A DNA stretch of 64,000 bases from Alistipes sp. (GTDB lineage: Bacteria > Bacteroidota > Bacteroidia > Bacteroidales > Rikenellaceae), in the NCBI GenBank assembly GCA_020026335.1, contig JAHHQO010000002.1:62001-126000 (forward strand), read 5' to 3'. This document shows, piece after piece, positions 9,258 through 17,841 of the stretch (position 1 is its first letter; each line of letters starts with the position of its first letter). A program made the translations under genes and the position numbers. The notes under the pieces are model-generated. The model did not search any database. It had not been told where the DNA came from and was given only the letters and a program-made list of their open reading frames with translations.

Positions 9258-10787
9258 ATGGAAACAACACACAAGATCAATAAAGTGGAGGTGAGAAACC
9301 TCCAGATTGAAGATTACGCCCAGTTGTCACAATCCTTCAAAAGAGTCTATGCCGACAAGGATGTTTTTTGGACTCACAAGCAGATTGAGACCCTGATTCG
9401 TATCTTTCCCGAAGGTCAGGTGGTCACCGTGGTCGATGACAAGATTGTCGGTTGCGCCCTCTCCATTATCGTCAATTACAACATGGTCAAAGGCGACCAC
9501 ACCTACGCTCAGGTGACCGGCAACGAAACCTTCTCGACCCACAACCCCAACGGAAACATTCTCTATGGTATAGAGGTGTTCATCCATCCCGAATACAGAG
9601 GTCTGCGTCTGGCTCGCCGTATGTACGACTATCGCAAGGAGCTGTGCGAAACCCTCAACCTCAAAGCCATCATGTTCGGCGGTCGAATCCCCAACTACTA
9701 CAAGTATGCCGACACGATGCGACCCAAGGAGTATATCGAAAAGGTACGTTCGCGCGATATCTACGATCCCGTGCTGACCTTCCAGCTCTCCAACGATTTC
9801 CACGTTCGCCGCGTGATGAAAAACTATCTGCCCAACGACGAGGAATCGCGACACTGCGCTACCCTGCTCCAATGGGATAACATCTACTATCAGCCCCCCA
9901 CGGACGACTTCGTGGAGCACAAATCTACCGTCAGAGTGGGTCTTGTACAGTGGCAGATGCGTCCCTACAAGACTTTGGACGATGTGTTCGAGCAGGTGGA
10001 GTTCTTCGTCGATGCCGTATCGGACTACAAGAGTGACTTCATTCTTTTCCCCGAATATTTCAACGCGCCGCTCATGGCTCGCTACAACCACTTGGGCGAG
10101 GCACAGAGTATCCGCGGACTGGCCGAGTACACCGAGGAGGTGCGCGACCGCTTCATCTCGCTGGCCATCAGCTACAACATCAATATCATCACCGGTAGTA
10201 TGCCCTACCTCAAGGAGAACGGCAAGCTCTACAACGTGGGCTTCCTGATTCGCCGTGACGGTTCGTATGAGATGTACGAGAAAGTACACGTCACCCCCGA
10301 TGAAATCAAGAGTTGGGGTCTCACGGGCGGTAATCTGGTGCAGACCTTCGACACCGACTGCGCGAAAATCGGCGTGCTGATTTGCTACGATGTCGAGTTC
10401 CCCGAGTTGTCGCGTATCATGGCAGACCAGGGTATGCAGATTCTCTTCGTCCCCTTCCTCACCGATACCCAAAACGGATATTCGCGTGTGAGAGTCTGCG
10501 CACAGGCTCGTGCCATCGAAAACGAGTGTTTCGTGGCCATTGCCGGAAGTGTGGGTAACCTGCCAAGGGTACACAACATGGACATTCAGTATGCACAGTC
10601 GGGTGTCTTCACCCCCTGCGACTTCGCCTTCCCCACCGATGGTAAGCGTGCCGAGGCAACCCCCAACACCGAGATGATTCTGGTGTCGGATGTGGATCTC
10701 GACCTGTTGAGCGAGTTGCACACCTACGGTAGCGTCCGTAACTTGAAGGATCGCCGTCACGACATCTACGACTTGAGATTGAAATAG
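9258..10787 (+). CDS. Bifunctional GNAT N-acetyltransferase / carbon-nitrogen hydrolase
   Basis: 509 aa two-domain enzyme. Residues 1 to about 215 form a GNAT fold (YGIEVFIHPEYRGLRLARRMYDYR is the acetyl-CoA pyrophosphate-binding loop region). Residues about 228-509 form a nitrilase-superfamily amidohydrolase with the Glu-Lys-Cys triad: FPEYF (Glu about 264), YEKVHVTPDE (Lys about 341) and LICYDVEFPELSR (Cys about 375). This fusion is a known Bacteroidetes architecture, but its substrate is not established to my knowledge. It is a monocistronic unit with its own promoter and terminator. Confidence 0.92.
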   Translation: METTHKINKVEVRNLQIEDYAQLSQSFKRVYADKDVFWTHKQIETLIRIFPEGQVVTVVDDKIVGCALSIIVNYNMVKGDHTYAQVTGNETFSTHNPNGNILYGIEVFIHPEYRGLRLARRMYDYRKELCETLNLKAIMFGGRIPNYYKYADTMRPKEYIEKVRSRDIYDPVLTFQLSNDFHVRRVMKNYLPNDEESRHCATLLQWDNIYYQPPTDDFVEHKSTVRVGLVQWQMRPYKTLDDVFEQVEFFVDAVSDYKSDFILFPEYFNAPLMARYNHLGEAQSIRGLAEYTEEVRDRFISLAISYNINIITGSMPYLKENGKLYNVGFLIRRDGSYEMYEKVHVTPDEIKSWGLTGGNLVQTFDTDCAKIGVLICYDVEFPELSRIMADQGMQILFVPFLTDTQNGYSRVRVCAQARAIENECFVAIAGSVGNLPRVHNMDIQYAQSGVFTPCDFAFPTDGKRAEATPNTEMILVSDVDLDLLSELHTYGSVRNLKDRRHDIYDLRLK

Positions 10788-10810
10788 GGATTTTTCCTTA
10801 TATAACAGCA

Positions 10811-10843
10811 AAGCCTGCACTATGCGAAGTGCAGGCTTTTTTG
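10811..10843 (+). terminator. Intrinsic terminator of the GNAT-nitrilase gene
   Basis: An 11-bp stem AAGCCTGCACT with its complement, a short loop, then a run of T on the plus strand, 24 nt after the stop codon. Confidence 0.85.
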
Positions 10844-10862
10844 TTGTTCACTCCTCGGTGCA

Positions 10863-10901
10863 ACAAAAAAAATCGGAAGTCCCCGAAGGAAACTTCCGAT
10901 T
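10863..10901 (-). terminator. Intrinsic terminator of the LysO gene pair
   Basis: A 10-bp stem AATCGGAAGT (10871-10880) with its complement at 10892-10901. The A-run on its left reads as a T-run on the minus strand, placed just downstream of the LysO genes. Confidence 0.85.
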
Positions 10902-10924
10902 GAAAATATTTTTAGTGTGTGTTG

Positions 10925-11551
10925 TTACAACTTACAGAACAGCGTCACCCAGAAGGGCACACTCATATCAATGACCACACCGTGAATCAGCGCGATGGGG
11001 ACGATACTCTTACCCGCGATACGTGTAATGGCGGGCAGACAGATATCCATCGAGGCACAACCTGCCGCCGACACGGGGGCGAACTTACCGAAGACACGCC
11101 CCAGCAACGGAGCCGACACCAGTGCCAGCAACTCACGGAAGATGTTGGCCAGCAGAGCGATGGCACCCATCTGTGTCGCCATGTCGATACCCAACGTGGG
11201 CTCTTTGAGCTGCGTGATAAGAATCGACGAGAGCGAGTAGTAGGAAAAACCGCTACCCAAAGCCATACATTCCCAAAAGTCCCACGAGGTGAGAATGAAA
11301 CTCGACAGGGCGGCAAAGACCCACGAGCCGATGATGGTGAATATGGGGAGTGTGATGGTGGTCACACTGAGGTTGCGAATCAGACCGCCCAGCTCGCCGC
11401 TGGCACTGATATTGAGTCCCACCTGAAAAATCAGGGCATAGAGCAGCAACGTGGGCAGCATCTTGATGTGTGTAATAAAGGCATCACCGAAGAACACGCC
11501 AATCATAATACCCGCAAAGAAGCAGGCAACGACAATAACATTATTTTTCAA
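10925..11551 (-). CDS. LysO-family exporter, C-terminal part (DUF340)
   Basis: 208 aa membrane protein with about 6 TM helices matching the C-terminal two thirds of LysO/YbjE lysine exporters (GLNISASGELGG, GFSYYSLSS and the PVSAAGCASMDICLPAI segment are typical). Its ATG lies 11 nt inside the end of the upstream 94-aa gene in another frame, so the two should be coupled. Together they total 302 residues, about the size of E. coli LysO. Lysine or cationic amino-acid export is inferred from the family. Confidence 0.85.
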   Translation of the reverse strand: MKNNVIVVACFFAGIMIGVFFGDAFITHIKMLPTLLLYALIFQVGLNISASGELGGLIRNLSVTTITLPIFTIIGSWVFAALSSFILTSWDFWECMALGSGFSYYSLSSILITQLKEPTLGIDMATQMGAIALLANIFRELLALVSAPLLGRVFGKFAPVSAAGCASMDICLPAITRIAGKSIVPIALIHGVVIDMSVPFWVTLFCKL

Positions 11552-11825
11552 TGCGCCCTCCTCTCTTCAGAAACAATTTGTAAGCGAAATACGATGCAAT
11601 GGCACTGCCGGTGATGGTCATGACGGCAATCACCAAAGCCTGAAGTCCGAAACTGCCGATATCCTCCAACAACTCCTTATTGGCACCGATGGTGATACCG
11701 AAGATAAAGAGCATGATATAAACCGTATAGGAGATGGATTTATCCAACCTTCTGAACACACGTTTATTACGGAACGGATACCCGACAGCCATTCCCAGAC
11801 ACAACAAACCAATAACAGTAAACAT
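11541..11825 (-). CDS. LysO-family exporter, N-terminal part
   Basis: 94 aa with three TM segments. It matches the LysO N-terminal domain: the GMAVGYPFR start, a central IMLFIFGITIGANKEL segment, and a positively charged cytoplasmic end (KLFLKRGGRIEK). It precedes and overlaps the 208-aa C-terminal half by 11 nt. Split LysO genes are normal in Bacteroidales as far as I recall, so this is a two-subunit transporter and not a broken gene. Confidence 0.82.
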   Translation of the reverse strand: MFTVIGLLCLGMAVGYPFRNKRVFRRLDKSISYTVYIMLFIFGITIGANKELLEDIGSFGLQALVIAVMTITGSAIASYFAYKLFLKRGGRIEK

Positions 11826-11907
11826 ACCTAATATAAAAATTCAAAGAGAAAGGCCTCCGGGGATGCAGCCTTCAACGTCTCATTATTAACTAACCTTTTT
11901 CGGGGTG

Positions 11908-11915
11908 CAAAAATA
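11908..11915 (-). promoter_or_regulatory. Promoter -7 element for the LysO pair
   Basis: TATTTTTG on the minus strand matches TAnnTTTG, 83 nt upstream of the first LysO ATG, giving a leader of roughly 75 nt. Confidence 0.55.
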
Positions 11916-11993
11916 CCGTTTTTTTTACAAAATATCAAAAAAATACACCTTCCTCCGACTGACAAATAATGAGCCAATTGTCAGATAATTTAT

Positions 11994-12001
11994 TACATTT
12001 G
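11994..12001 (+). promoter_or_regulatory. Promoter -7 element for the GH95 gene
   Basis: TACATTTG matches TAnnTTTG and ends 18 nt before the ATG at 12020. Confidence 0.6.
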
Positions 12002-12019
12002 TAGCAAAATCATTTCTCA

Positions 12020-14452
12020 ATGAAAAAAATTGTAACCAGTATTATCATTCTGGCTGTCACGCTCCTCATGTGGAGTTGCGAGAAACCCCATCACCCCCAA
12101 CATCTCGAATTGTGGTACGCACAACCGGCTCGTATGTGGGAGGAGACTCTCCCCCTGGGTAACGGACGCCTGGGCATGATGCCCGATGGCGGTCTGCACC
12201 GCGAGCACATCGTCTTGAACGATATCACAATGTGGTCGGGCAGCAAGGACGACACTCGCAACCGCCACGCCCGCGGACACCTCAAGCAGATTCAGAAGCT
12301 CCTTCTCGAAGGCAAGAACGACCTTGCGCAGGAGATGATGTACCGCTACTTTGCGTGCGGAGGCAAGGGTTCCAACCGCGGTGACAGTGCCGATGCCCCC
12401 TACGGTTCGTTCCAGCTGATGGGCAACCTCGACATCGCCTACACCTATCCGCTCTACCGCAATCTCCTGGATTCGTCGGACGATTTGAAGGAGTATCGCC
12501 GCAGTCTGGAGTTGGCCAATGCCACGGCACACTGCACCTTCATGTTGGGCAACACCACCTACACACGCCGTTACTACGCTTCACAGACCGATGATGTGCT
12601 GGTCATCGAGTTGAGTGCCGACAAGAAAGCGGCCATCAACTTCACCGCCACCCTCTCGCGCCCCGAACGCTACTACACGCGCACGGCAGACAGCACCCTC
12701 ATGATGGAGGGACAGCTCAACAACGGCACTGACGGCAACGGTAACCGCTACAAGACCCTCTTGAAGGTCTGCAACACGGGCGGTGAGGTGAGCTACACCG
12801 ATGGTTGCGTGACGGTGAAAGATGCCGACAAGGCCTACATTCTGTTGTCGGGCGGTACGGAGTTGTGGAGCGACAACTTCGAGGAGCGCATCGACAAGCT
12901 CCTCCAAAGAGCCATCGCCACCGACAGCGAGACCCTCTACCGTCATCATGTCGAGAAATGGAAATCGATGTTCGGCCGTGTGACACTCGACCTCGGCGAG
13001 CAGAACAACTCACTGCCCACCGACCAGCGACTCATCGCCTTTCAGCAGAACGACGACCCCTCGTTTGCCGCACTCTACTTCCAATACGGACGCTATCTGA
13101 TGTTGAGCGGCACACGCGAGGACTCCATGCCCCTCAACCTGCAAGGTCTGTGGGCAAACACCATTCACACCCCCTGGAATGGCGATTACCACCTCAACAT
13201 CAATCTCCAGATGAACTACTGGCCCATGGAGGTCACCCATCTCGAGGAGTTGCACTCCCCCCTGCACGAACTCATTGAGGGCATGGTGCTGTCGGGAGAG
13301 GAGACCGCACGCACATTCTACGGTGCAAAGGGTTGGGTGGCTCACATGATGACCAACCCGTGGGGCTTCACCGCTCCGGGCGAGCACGCCTCGTGGGGTG
13401 CAACAAACACAGGTGGTGCATGGCTCTGCGAGCATCTGTGGGAGCACTACGCTTTCCGTCCCGACACGGTCTATCTCAAAGAGATTTATCCCATACTGAA
13501 GGGAGCTTCGGAGTTCTTCCTTTCATCGATGATACGCGAGGGAAAGAACAACTATTGGGTCACCGCACCCTCCTCCTCTCCCGAAAATGCGTTCTATATG
13601 CCCGGCACGAAGAAGGCGGTGAATGTATGTATGGGTCCCACAATGGATATTCAGCTGGTCAGGGAGTTGTTCACCAACACCATATCGGCAGCAAAAATTT
13701 TGGGTACGGACAGCGACTTCTCGCAGAAGCTCGCCGTCACCATGGAGCAGTTGCCCCCGATGCAAATCAGCCCCAAGGGCGGATATTTGCAGGAGTGGTT
13801 GGAGGATTACGAGGAGGTGGATGTACACCACCGTCATGTATCTCATCTTTTCGGACTCTACCCATCGAATCAGATTTCGGTGAGCGAGACACCCGACCTT
13901 GCAGCTGCGGCACGCAAGACCCTCGAACGCCGCGGTGATGACGGCACGGGCTGGTCAAGAGCTTGGAAAATCAACTTCTGGGCACGACTGAAAGACGGAG
14001 ACCGCGCCTACAAGCTGTTGGGCAACCTCCTGCACCCCGTGGCCGATGCGGGTAAAATCGTCTACAACGACGGAGGCACCTACCCCAATCTGTTCTGTGC
14101 GCATCCGCCCTTCCAGATTGACGGCAACTTCGGCGGTTGTGCAGGTATTGCGGAGATGTTGATTCAGAGTCAGAACGGCTACGCGGAGATTCTCCCGGCA
14201 CTGCCCTCGACCTGGAAAGAGAGCCGCTTCACGGGATTGAGAATCAGAGGTGGTGCCGTGGTAGATGCCGAGTGGAGCGAGAACCAATGGTACAAGGCCA
14301 CCCTCACGGCACAGGTAGACAACACCTTCAAGGTGAAGCTCCCTGCCGATGACCTCAAGGTAGAAATCAACGGCGAGGAGTACACCCCTCAAAACGGTAT
14401 GGTATCGGTAACCCTCGGCAAGGGAGAGCGTGCCACGATCGTTCTTAGATAG
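12020..14452 (+). CDS. Glycoside hydrolase family 95 alpha-L-fucosidase, lipoprotein
   Basis: 810 aa exported enzyme that would release fucose from host glycans or plant xyloglucan (inverting GH95 mechanism). The signal ends LMWSC, with Cys20 as the lipid site. The start LWYAQPARMWEETLPLGNGRLG is the family hallmark. The active-site Asn pair is in NINLQMNYWPME (about 392), the general acid Glu in the SSSPEN motif (about 520), and the general base Asp in FQIDGNFGG (about 700). All key residues are present. It stands alone, with no SusCD pair beside it, between its own promoter and a bidirectional terminator. Confidence 0.93.
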   Translation: MKKIVTSIIILAVTLLMWSCEKPHHPQHLELWYAQPARMWEETLPLGNGRLGMMPDGGLHREHIVLNDITMWSGSKDDTRNRHARGHLKQIQKLLLEGKNDLAQEMMYRYFACGGKGSNRGDSADAPYGSFQLMGNLDIAYTYPLYRNLLDSSDDLKEYRRSLELANATAHCTFMLGNTTYTRRYYASQTDDVLVIELSADKKAAINFTATLSRPERYYTRTADSTLMMEGQLNNGTDGNGNRYKTLLKVCNTGGEVSYTDGCVTVKDADKAYILLSGGTELWSDNFEERIDKLLQRAIATDSETLYRHHVEKWKSMFGRVTLDLGEQNNSLPTDQRLIAFQQNDDPSFAALYFQYGRYLMLSGTREDSMPLNLQGLWANTIHTPWNGDYHLNINLQMNYWPMEVTHLEELHSPLHELIEGMVLSGEETARTFYGAKGWVAHMMTNPWGFTAPGEHASWGATNTGGAWLCEHLWEHYAFRPDTVYLKEIYPILKGASEFFLSSMIREGKNNYWVTAPSSSPENAFYMPGTKKAVNVCMGPTMDIQLVRELFTNTISAAKILGTDSDFSQKLAVTMEQLPPMQISPKGGYLQEWLEDYEEVDVHHRHVSHLFGLYPSNQISVSETPDLAAAARKTLERRGDDGTGWSRAWKINFWARLKDGDRAYKLLGNLLHPVADAGKIVYNDGGTYPNLFCAHPPFQIDGNFGGCAGIAEMLIQSQNGYAEILPALPSTWKESRFTGLRIRGGAVVDAEWSENQWYKATLTAQVDNTFKVKLPADDLKVEINGEEYTPQNGMVSVTLGKGERATIVLR

Positions 14453-14471
14453 GGCGCACATATTCACACAA

Positions 14472-14518
14472 AAAAACGAGCAGGAGATGCTACAAAGCAA
14501 AATCTCCTGCTCGTTTTT
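14472..14518. terminator. Bidirectional terminator between GH95 and pseudouridine synthase genes
   Basis: A 17-bp perfect stem beginning AAAAACGAGCAGGAGAT (14472-14488) with its complement at 14502-14518. A/T runs on both sides serve the convergent genes. The stop codon of the minus-strand gene (14490) lies in the loop. Confidence 0.88.
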
Positions 14519-16124
14519 CTATGGTAATACGCTCTCCGGTGACAGGATGCACAAAGGAGAGGTACTCGGCATGCAGATAGAGTCGGCGGTGCTTAAGTCC
14601 GTAGAGTTCATCGCCCACTATCGGAGTCCCCAGCCCGTCGGGGTGCGCCATGTGGACACGCAGCTGGTGGGTGCGTCCCGTAACGGGACGAAGCCGTACC
14701 CATGTGCGTCCGTCCTTGCGCCCCACCACTTCGAAGGTGGTCACCGCCGGTTTGCCGTAGGTGTGGTGCACCATCTGACGGGGGCGGTTGTCGGGGTCGG
14801 GACACAACGGCAGGCGTATCTCGCCGCTATCGGGGGTGATATTGCCGTCGAGAATCGCCGCATAGCGTTTCTCCACCGTGCGGTTCTTGAACTGCGCCTG
14901 CAAAAGACGGTGCACCTCCTTGGTCTTTGCGATGACCAACAAACCCGAGGTCGCCATGTCCAACCGATGCACAATCATCGGCTCTTCGGCATCGGGATAG
15001 CGGCGGCGCACAATGTCGTAGACCGAGAGGGTCTGCATTTTGCCCGGCACGGAGAGCATACCGTGGGGCTTATTGACCACCGCCAGCCACTCATCGTCAT
15101 AGAGGGTCTCCAATCGCAAATCGTCCGTCTCCGATTTTTTCGTCATGGGGTTCTCCTCCACATCGAGCCCCTGCAACATGTGACCCAATATCGGGCGACA
15201 CTTGCCCTTGCACGAGGGGTAGAAATGGCCGTGGTGGCGGATTTCGGTCTTGGGGGACGCACCCCACCAAAATTCAGCCATCGCCAAGGGTTTCATATCG
15301 TGGATAAAAGCATATTGCAGGAGTTTGGGTGCGGCACACTCCCCCGCTCCGGCAGGCGGAATACGCCCCTCCGACTCGCGGAAGATGGTACACAAATCGC
15401 GCACCTCGCCCCGATAATTCAGCAGGCGGAACTGCTCGAAAAGTCGTTGCTGGAGTTGTGCGGAACGCTCCTTGCGCTCGTTCTTCAAGGCTTCGATTTC
15501 AGTCTCCGATGCTTTGAGCTGCACCTCCGCTGCCGCAATACGTTGTCGCCATTGCAACTCCTCGCGGTGGAACTCCGCTTTTTGGAACTGACTCTCGCGA
15601 ATCAGTCGCTCCTCATCTTCAGGGGTAAGCCCACCCGCCTTACGCAGGGCGTCACGCTCCTTTTTATGGCGTTTCAATGCCTTGCGCCCCTCCGACAGAC
15701 GAAGAGCAGACTCCTCTTGCAATGTCGCCAGATTCGTCTTCAGCACCTGATATTCGGGCGACTCCTCCAGCATTTGGATATGGTGGTTGATGGCGGAAAT
15801 CTCGTGCTCCTCCGCCTTGAAGAAGCCGTCGGGACGGGTGAGGTCATAGACAGGCGGCACGAAAAATTCGTGGTTGTTACTTCCCGCCAAGAGTCCCGAA
15901 AAGGCGGCCAGATAGCCCACCTCACCCTCTCGGTTGCGGACAACAAGCACACCGAACATCTTGCCCTCTGCCAACTCTTTCTCCCACTCCTTTTTCGAGT
16001 GCAGGTAGTGTTGCACCTCCTCCGCAGCCATCAGTGACAACGGATGTGGCGTATAGCAGAAAGGATAGGTGAACCTTTCGGGCAGGGCAATGTCGGAAAC
16101 AGATTTCTGGAAATGGTGAAACAT
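14490..16124 (-). CDS. RluA-family pseudouridine synthase with long N-terminal extension
   Basis: 544 aa. The C-terminal third (from about 330) is an RluA-type pseudouridine synthase: HRLDMATSGLLVIAK with the catalytic Asp (about 386), VEKRYAAILDG, and the ending motif GRTHQLRVHMAHPDGLGTPI. The first 320 residues are an extension with FTYPFCYTPHPL near the start, a GYLAAFSGLL segment, and a long charged coiled coil (about 120-235). This long form is typical of Bacteroidetes homologues; the extension's role is unknown to me. RNA target not predictable (23S rRNA or tRNA). The start at 16124 was preferred over 16142, although a -7-like element ends only 4 nt upstream. Confidence 0.85.
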   Translation of the reverse strand: MFHHFQKSVSDIALPERFTYPFCYTPHPLSLMAAEEVQHYLHSKKEWEKELAEGKMFGVLVVRNREGEVGYLAAFSGLLAGSNNHEFFVPPVYDLTRPDGFFKAEEHEISAINHHIQMLEESPEYQVLKTNLATLQEESALRLSEGRKALKRHKKERDALRKAGGLTPEDEERLIRESQFQKAEFHREELQWRQRIAAAEVQLKASETEIEALKNERKERSAQLQQRLFEQFRLLNYRGEVRDLCTIFRESEGRIPPAGAGECAAPKLLQYAFIHDMKPLAMAEFWWGASPKTEIRHHGHFYPSCKGKCRPILGHMLQGLDVEENPMTKKSETDDLRLETLYDDEWLAVVNKPHGMLSVPGKMQTLSVYDIVRRRYPDAEEPMIVHRLDMATSGLLVIAKTKEVHRLLQAQFKNRTVEKRYAAILDGNITPDSGEIRLPLCPDPDNRPRQMVHHTYGKPAVTTFEVVGRKDGRTWVRLRPVTGRTHQLRVHMAHPDGLGTPIVGDELYGLKHRRLYLHAEYLSFVHPVTGERITIEKRAGDFAL

Positions 16125-16128
16125 AGGA

Positions 16129-16136
16129 CAAAGATA
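16129..16136 (-). promoter_or_regulatory. Promoter -7-like element abutting the pseudouridine synthase start
   Basis: TATCTTTG on the minus strand matches TAnnTTTG but ends 4 nt before the ATG. Either the transcript is leaderless or the match is accidental. Confidence 0.4.
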
Positions 16137-16190
16137 ACACATAGTTTTCAGATTTGCTTCCCTGTGGCGATATTCGCGTCATCGGGGTAC

Positions 16191-16231
16191 AAAAAAAAAA
16201 GCAGTCGCCCCCCCCTTCGGAAGACAACTGC
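16191..16231 (-). terminator. Intrinsic terminator of the HAD phosphatase gene
   Basis: On the minus strand, a stem of GCAGTTGTC with GGCGACTGC (two G-U pairs) is followed by a run of at least ten T, 24 nt after the stop codon at 16255. Confidence 0.7.
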
Positions 16232-16254
16232 CGTATGCCGTATCATCTGAATAT

Positions 16255-16845
16255 CTATTTCAAAAGCAGGGCGCGCAACTCGTCACACGACTTCTGACGG
16301 TCGGCATCATCGAAGTTGAAGCCACGGATACCCATCGACTCCGCCATACGCACATTGTCGGCGCGGTCGTCGATAAACAGCGTTTCGGAAGGCTCCAAAG
16401 AGAAGCGGTTCAACAAAATCTCGAAGATGCGCGGTTCGGGCTTCACGGTGTGCTCCTCACACGAGACCACATCGCCATCGAAGAGCGAGTAAACGGGGAA
16501 CTTACGCAGGAAGTCGATAAATTCGCGCGACATGTTCGAGAGAACATAGAGTCGGTAGCCGGCCTTCTTGAGGTCGCCAATCAGCTCCTCGGTGGGGCGG
16601 ATAGGTTCCTGAATGTCTATCGAATGTTGGAGGAAAGCCTCGGTCTTCTCGCGTGAGGTGTGGTTCATCTCCGACAGAATGTCGGTCACCTCGTCCAGCG
16701 ACAAGGCTCCACGGTCGTACTCCACCCAGAAATCGGGCATAGGATTCTGACGTATAAAGCTGAAGAAGTCGATAAACTCCTGTGTGCAATTGCGCTTGTC
16801 GCGCGCAAAGAGCACTCCTCCCAAATCAAAAACTATATTTTTCAT
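16255..16845 (-). CDS. HAD-superfamily hydrolase (YihX-like, subfamily IA)
   Basis: 196 aa phosphatase-type protein. All four HAD motifs are visible: the nucleophile region FDLGGVLF (Asp about 6), motif II VLSNMSREF, the motif III Lys in KPEPRIF, and motif IV FIDDRADN. The helical cap (residues 15-85) resembles YihX-type sugar-phosphate phosphatases. The ATG at 16845 was chosen because the protein then begins exactly at MKNIVFDLGG; the upstream in-frame 33 codons are unlike the family. The substrate is unknown. A -7 element lies 4 nt upstream of the start, suggesting a leaderless message. Confidence 0.88.
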   Translation of the reverse strand: MKNIVFDLGGVLFARDKRNCTQEFIDFFSFIRQNPMPDFWVEYDRGALSLDEVTDILSEMNHTSREKTEAFLQHSIDIQEPIRPTEELIGDLKKAGYRLYVLSNMSREFIDFLRKFPVYSLFDGDVVSCEEHTVKPEPRIFEILLNRFSLEPSETLFIDDRADNVRMAESMGIRGFNFDDADRQKSCDELRALLLK

Positions 16846-16849
16846 GCCG

Positions 16850-16857
16850 CAAAAATA
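16850..16857 (-). promoter_or_regulatory. Promoter -7 element abutting the HAD start codon
   Basis: TATTTTTG on the minus strand matches TAnnTTTG, with only 4 nt to the ATG at 16845. Confidence 0.5.
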
Positions 16858-16890
16858 CAAATTCCACACATTAGCACAAACATCCGACAG

Positions 16891-16926
16891 CAAAAAAGAG
16901 GACGACCTTCGTAGAAAGTCGTCCTC
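16891..16926 (-). terminator. Intrinsic terminator of the 96-aa protein gene
   Basis: Stem GAGGACGAC (16898-16906) with GTCGTCCTC (16918-16926). The left-hand A-run is a T-run on the minus strand, 27 nt beyond the stop of the upstream gene. Confidence 0.85.
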
Positions 16927-16952
16927 GGATTGTCGGAATAACAACTATCCGA

Positions 16953-17243
16953 TTATTTCTGCTCGCCGTTGATTGCGCTGAGCTTCTGAAACAGCGCCTC
17001 GAAAGAATCCTCAATCTCGTGGCGCAGAGCAGCGTAGTGCTTGCGAACCAGCGAACGGTTGTGAGGCTCGGCAGGATTCATCACCTTGGTGAAAAGGTCA
17101 TTACGCAAAGCTACACCCTCCTGCATAATGGCAAAGAGTTCCTCCTCCTTCGAGGGCTGGAAATACATAGCCATATCGCAATCGAAAAGCAACTCTTCGA
17201 GAACGTAATCAATATCCTTCTTCAGTCTTCTTAAATTTGCCAT
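16953..17243 (-). CDS. Conserved-looking small acidic helical protein, unknown function
   Basis: 96 aa, soluble, mainly helical. It begins MANLRRLKKDIDYVLEELLFDCDMA and has further helices around PSKEEELFAIMQEGVALRNDL and KHYAALRHEIEDSFEALFQKL. It has no signal peptide and no catalytic motif that I recognise. It has its own promoter (-7 at 17273-17280) and a strong terminator, which supports a real gene. Similar proteins exist as hypothetical genes in Bacteroidales, to my recollection; I assign no function. Confidence 0.8.
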   Translation of the reverse strand: MANLRRLKKDIDYVLEELLFDCDMAMYFQPSKEEELFAIMQEGVALRNDLFTKVMNPAEPHNRSLVRKHYAALRHEIEDSFEALFQKLSAINGEQK

Positions 17244-17272
17244 ATCTGTAAAATATTAGATTTTCACTTCGA

Positions 17273-17280
17273 CAAAGATA
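17273..17280 (-). promoter_or_regulatory. Promoter -7 element for the 96-aa protein
   Basis: TATCTTTG on the minus strand matches TAnnTTTG, 29 nt before the ATG. Confidence 0.6.
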
Positions 17281-17377
17281 ATAAATCATTTCGGAAATAC
17301 AAATACTTTTCGGGATGTAACTGCTGAAAAATCACCCCACACGGCACTTATTACACCTCTGACCCACCCCATAATAA

Positions 17378-17413
17378 AGGGGAGACACCTCCGTTTCCGA
17401 AGGTCGCTCCCCT
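17378..17413. terminator. Hairpin, probable terminator
   Basis: AGGGGAG (17378-17384) pairs with CTCCCCT (17407-17413), with extra inner pairing. T-runs follow on the plus strand (TGTTTTTC), and an AT-rich stretch follows on the minus strand. It could end the weak minus-strand gene at 17436. Confidence 0.55.
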
Positions 17414-17435
17414 GTTTTTCCGATGGGAGAGGTGC

Positions 17436-17732
17436 TTATCTGTCGGCATCTTTCACCATGCGCTCGGCATCCCTTGCCACACGGCGTGCATTCTTCGACT
17501 CGTGGCGCAGAGCACGGCAGGCCTGGCGCGTCTCACGCTTCATCTGACGACACTGGCGGCGTTGCTCGTTGCACTTCAAGAAGGTGACATCGACCTCCAC
17601 CCTGCGCTGTGCCGGCAGGATATACTTCGCCAGACAGCTCCACGACTGGGGCATACGCTTCAAGGCGTACTCCTTCTGCTGTCCGGAGCAACCACACGGG
17701 AGAATGTCGAGAACGCGCTCCTTATCGGGCAC
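17436..17732 (-). CDS. Doubtful small basic protein
   Basis: An open frame of 99 codons from a GTG start, lying between the hppA terminator and the hairpin at 17378-17413. The peptide is Cys- and Arg-rich. It starts VPDKERVLDILPCGCSGQQ and ends in a charged helical stretch (RRQCRQMKRETRQACRALRH, then ARRVARDAERMVKDADR), which looks like real protein. No ATG fits the whole frame except an internal one giving 71 residues, and no promoter is evident. I do not recognise it. Confidence 0.3.
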   Translation of the reverse strand: MPDKERVLDILPCGCSGQQKEYALKRMPQSWSCLAKYILPAQRRVEVDVTFLKCNEQRRQCRQMKRETRQACRALRHESKNARRVARDAERMVKDADR

Positions 17733-17786
17733 CTGCGACGGCTCGACAGAGGGTCGGCACGAGTGGTCATTTGTTCCCGACCGCGC

Positions 17787-17822
17787 ATAAAAAAAAGTGC
17801 CTGCTCCACCACGAGCAGGCAC
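17787..17822 (-). terminator. Intrinsic terminator of hppA
   Basis: Stem GTGCCTGCTC (17797-17806) with GAGCAGGCAC (17813-17822). The A-run at 17789-17796 is a T-run on the minus strand, 20 nt beyond the hppA stop. Confidence 0.88.
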
Positions 17823-17841
17823 CCCACAATTACACCTAAAA

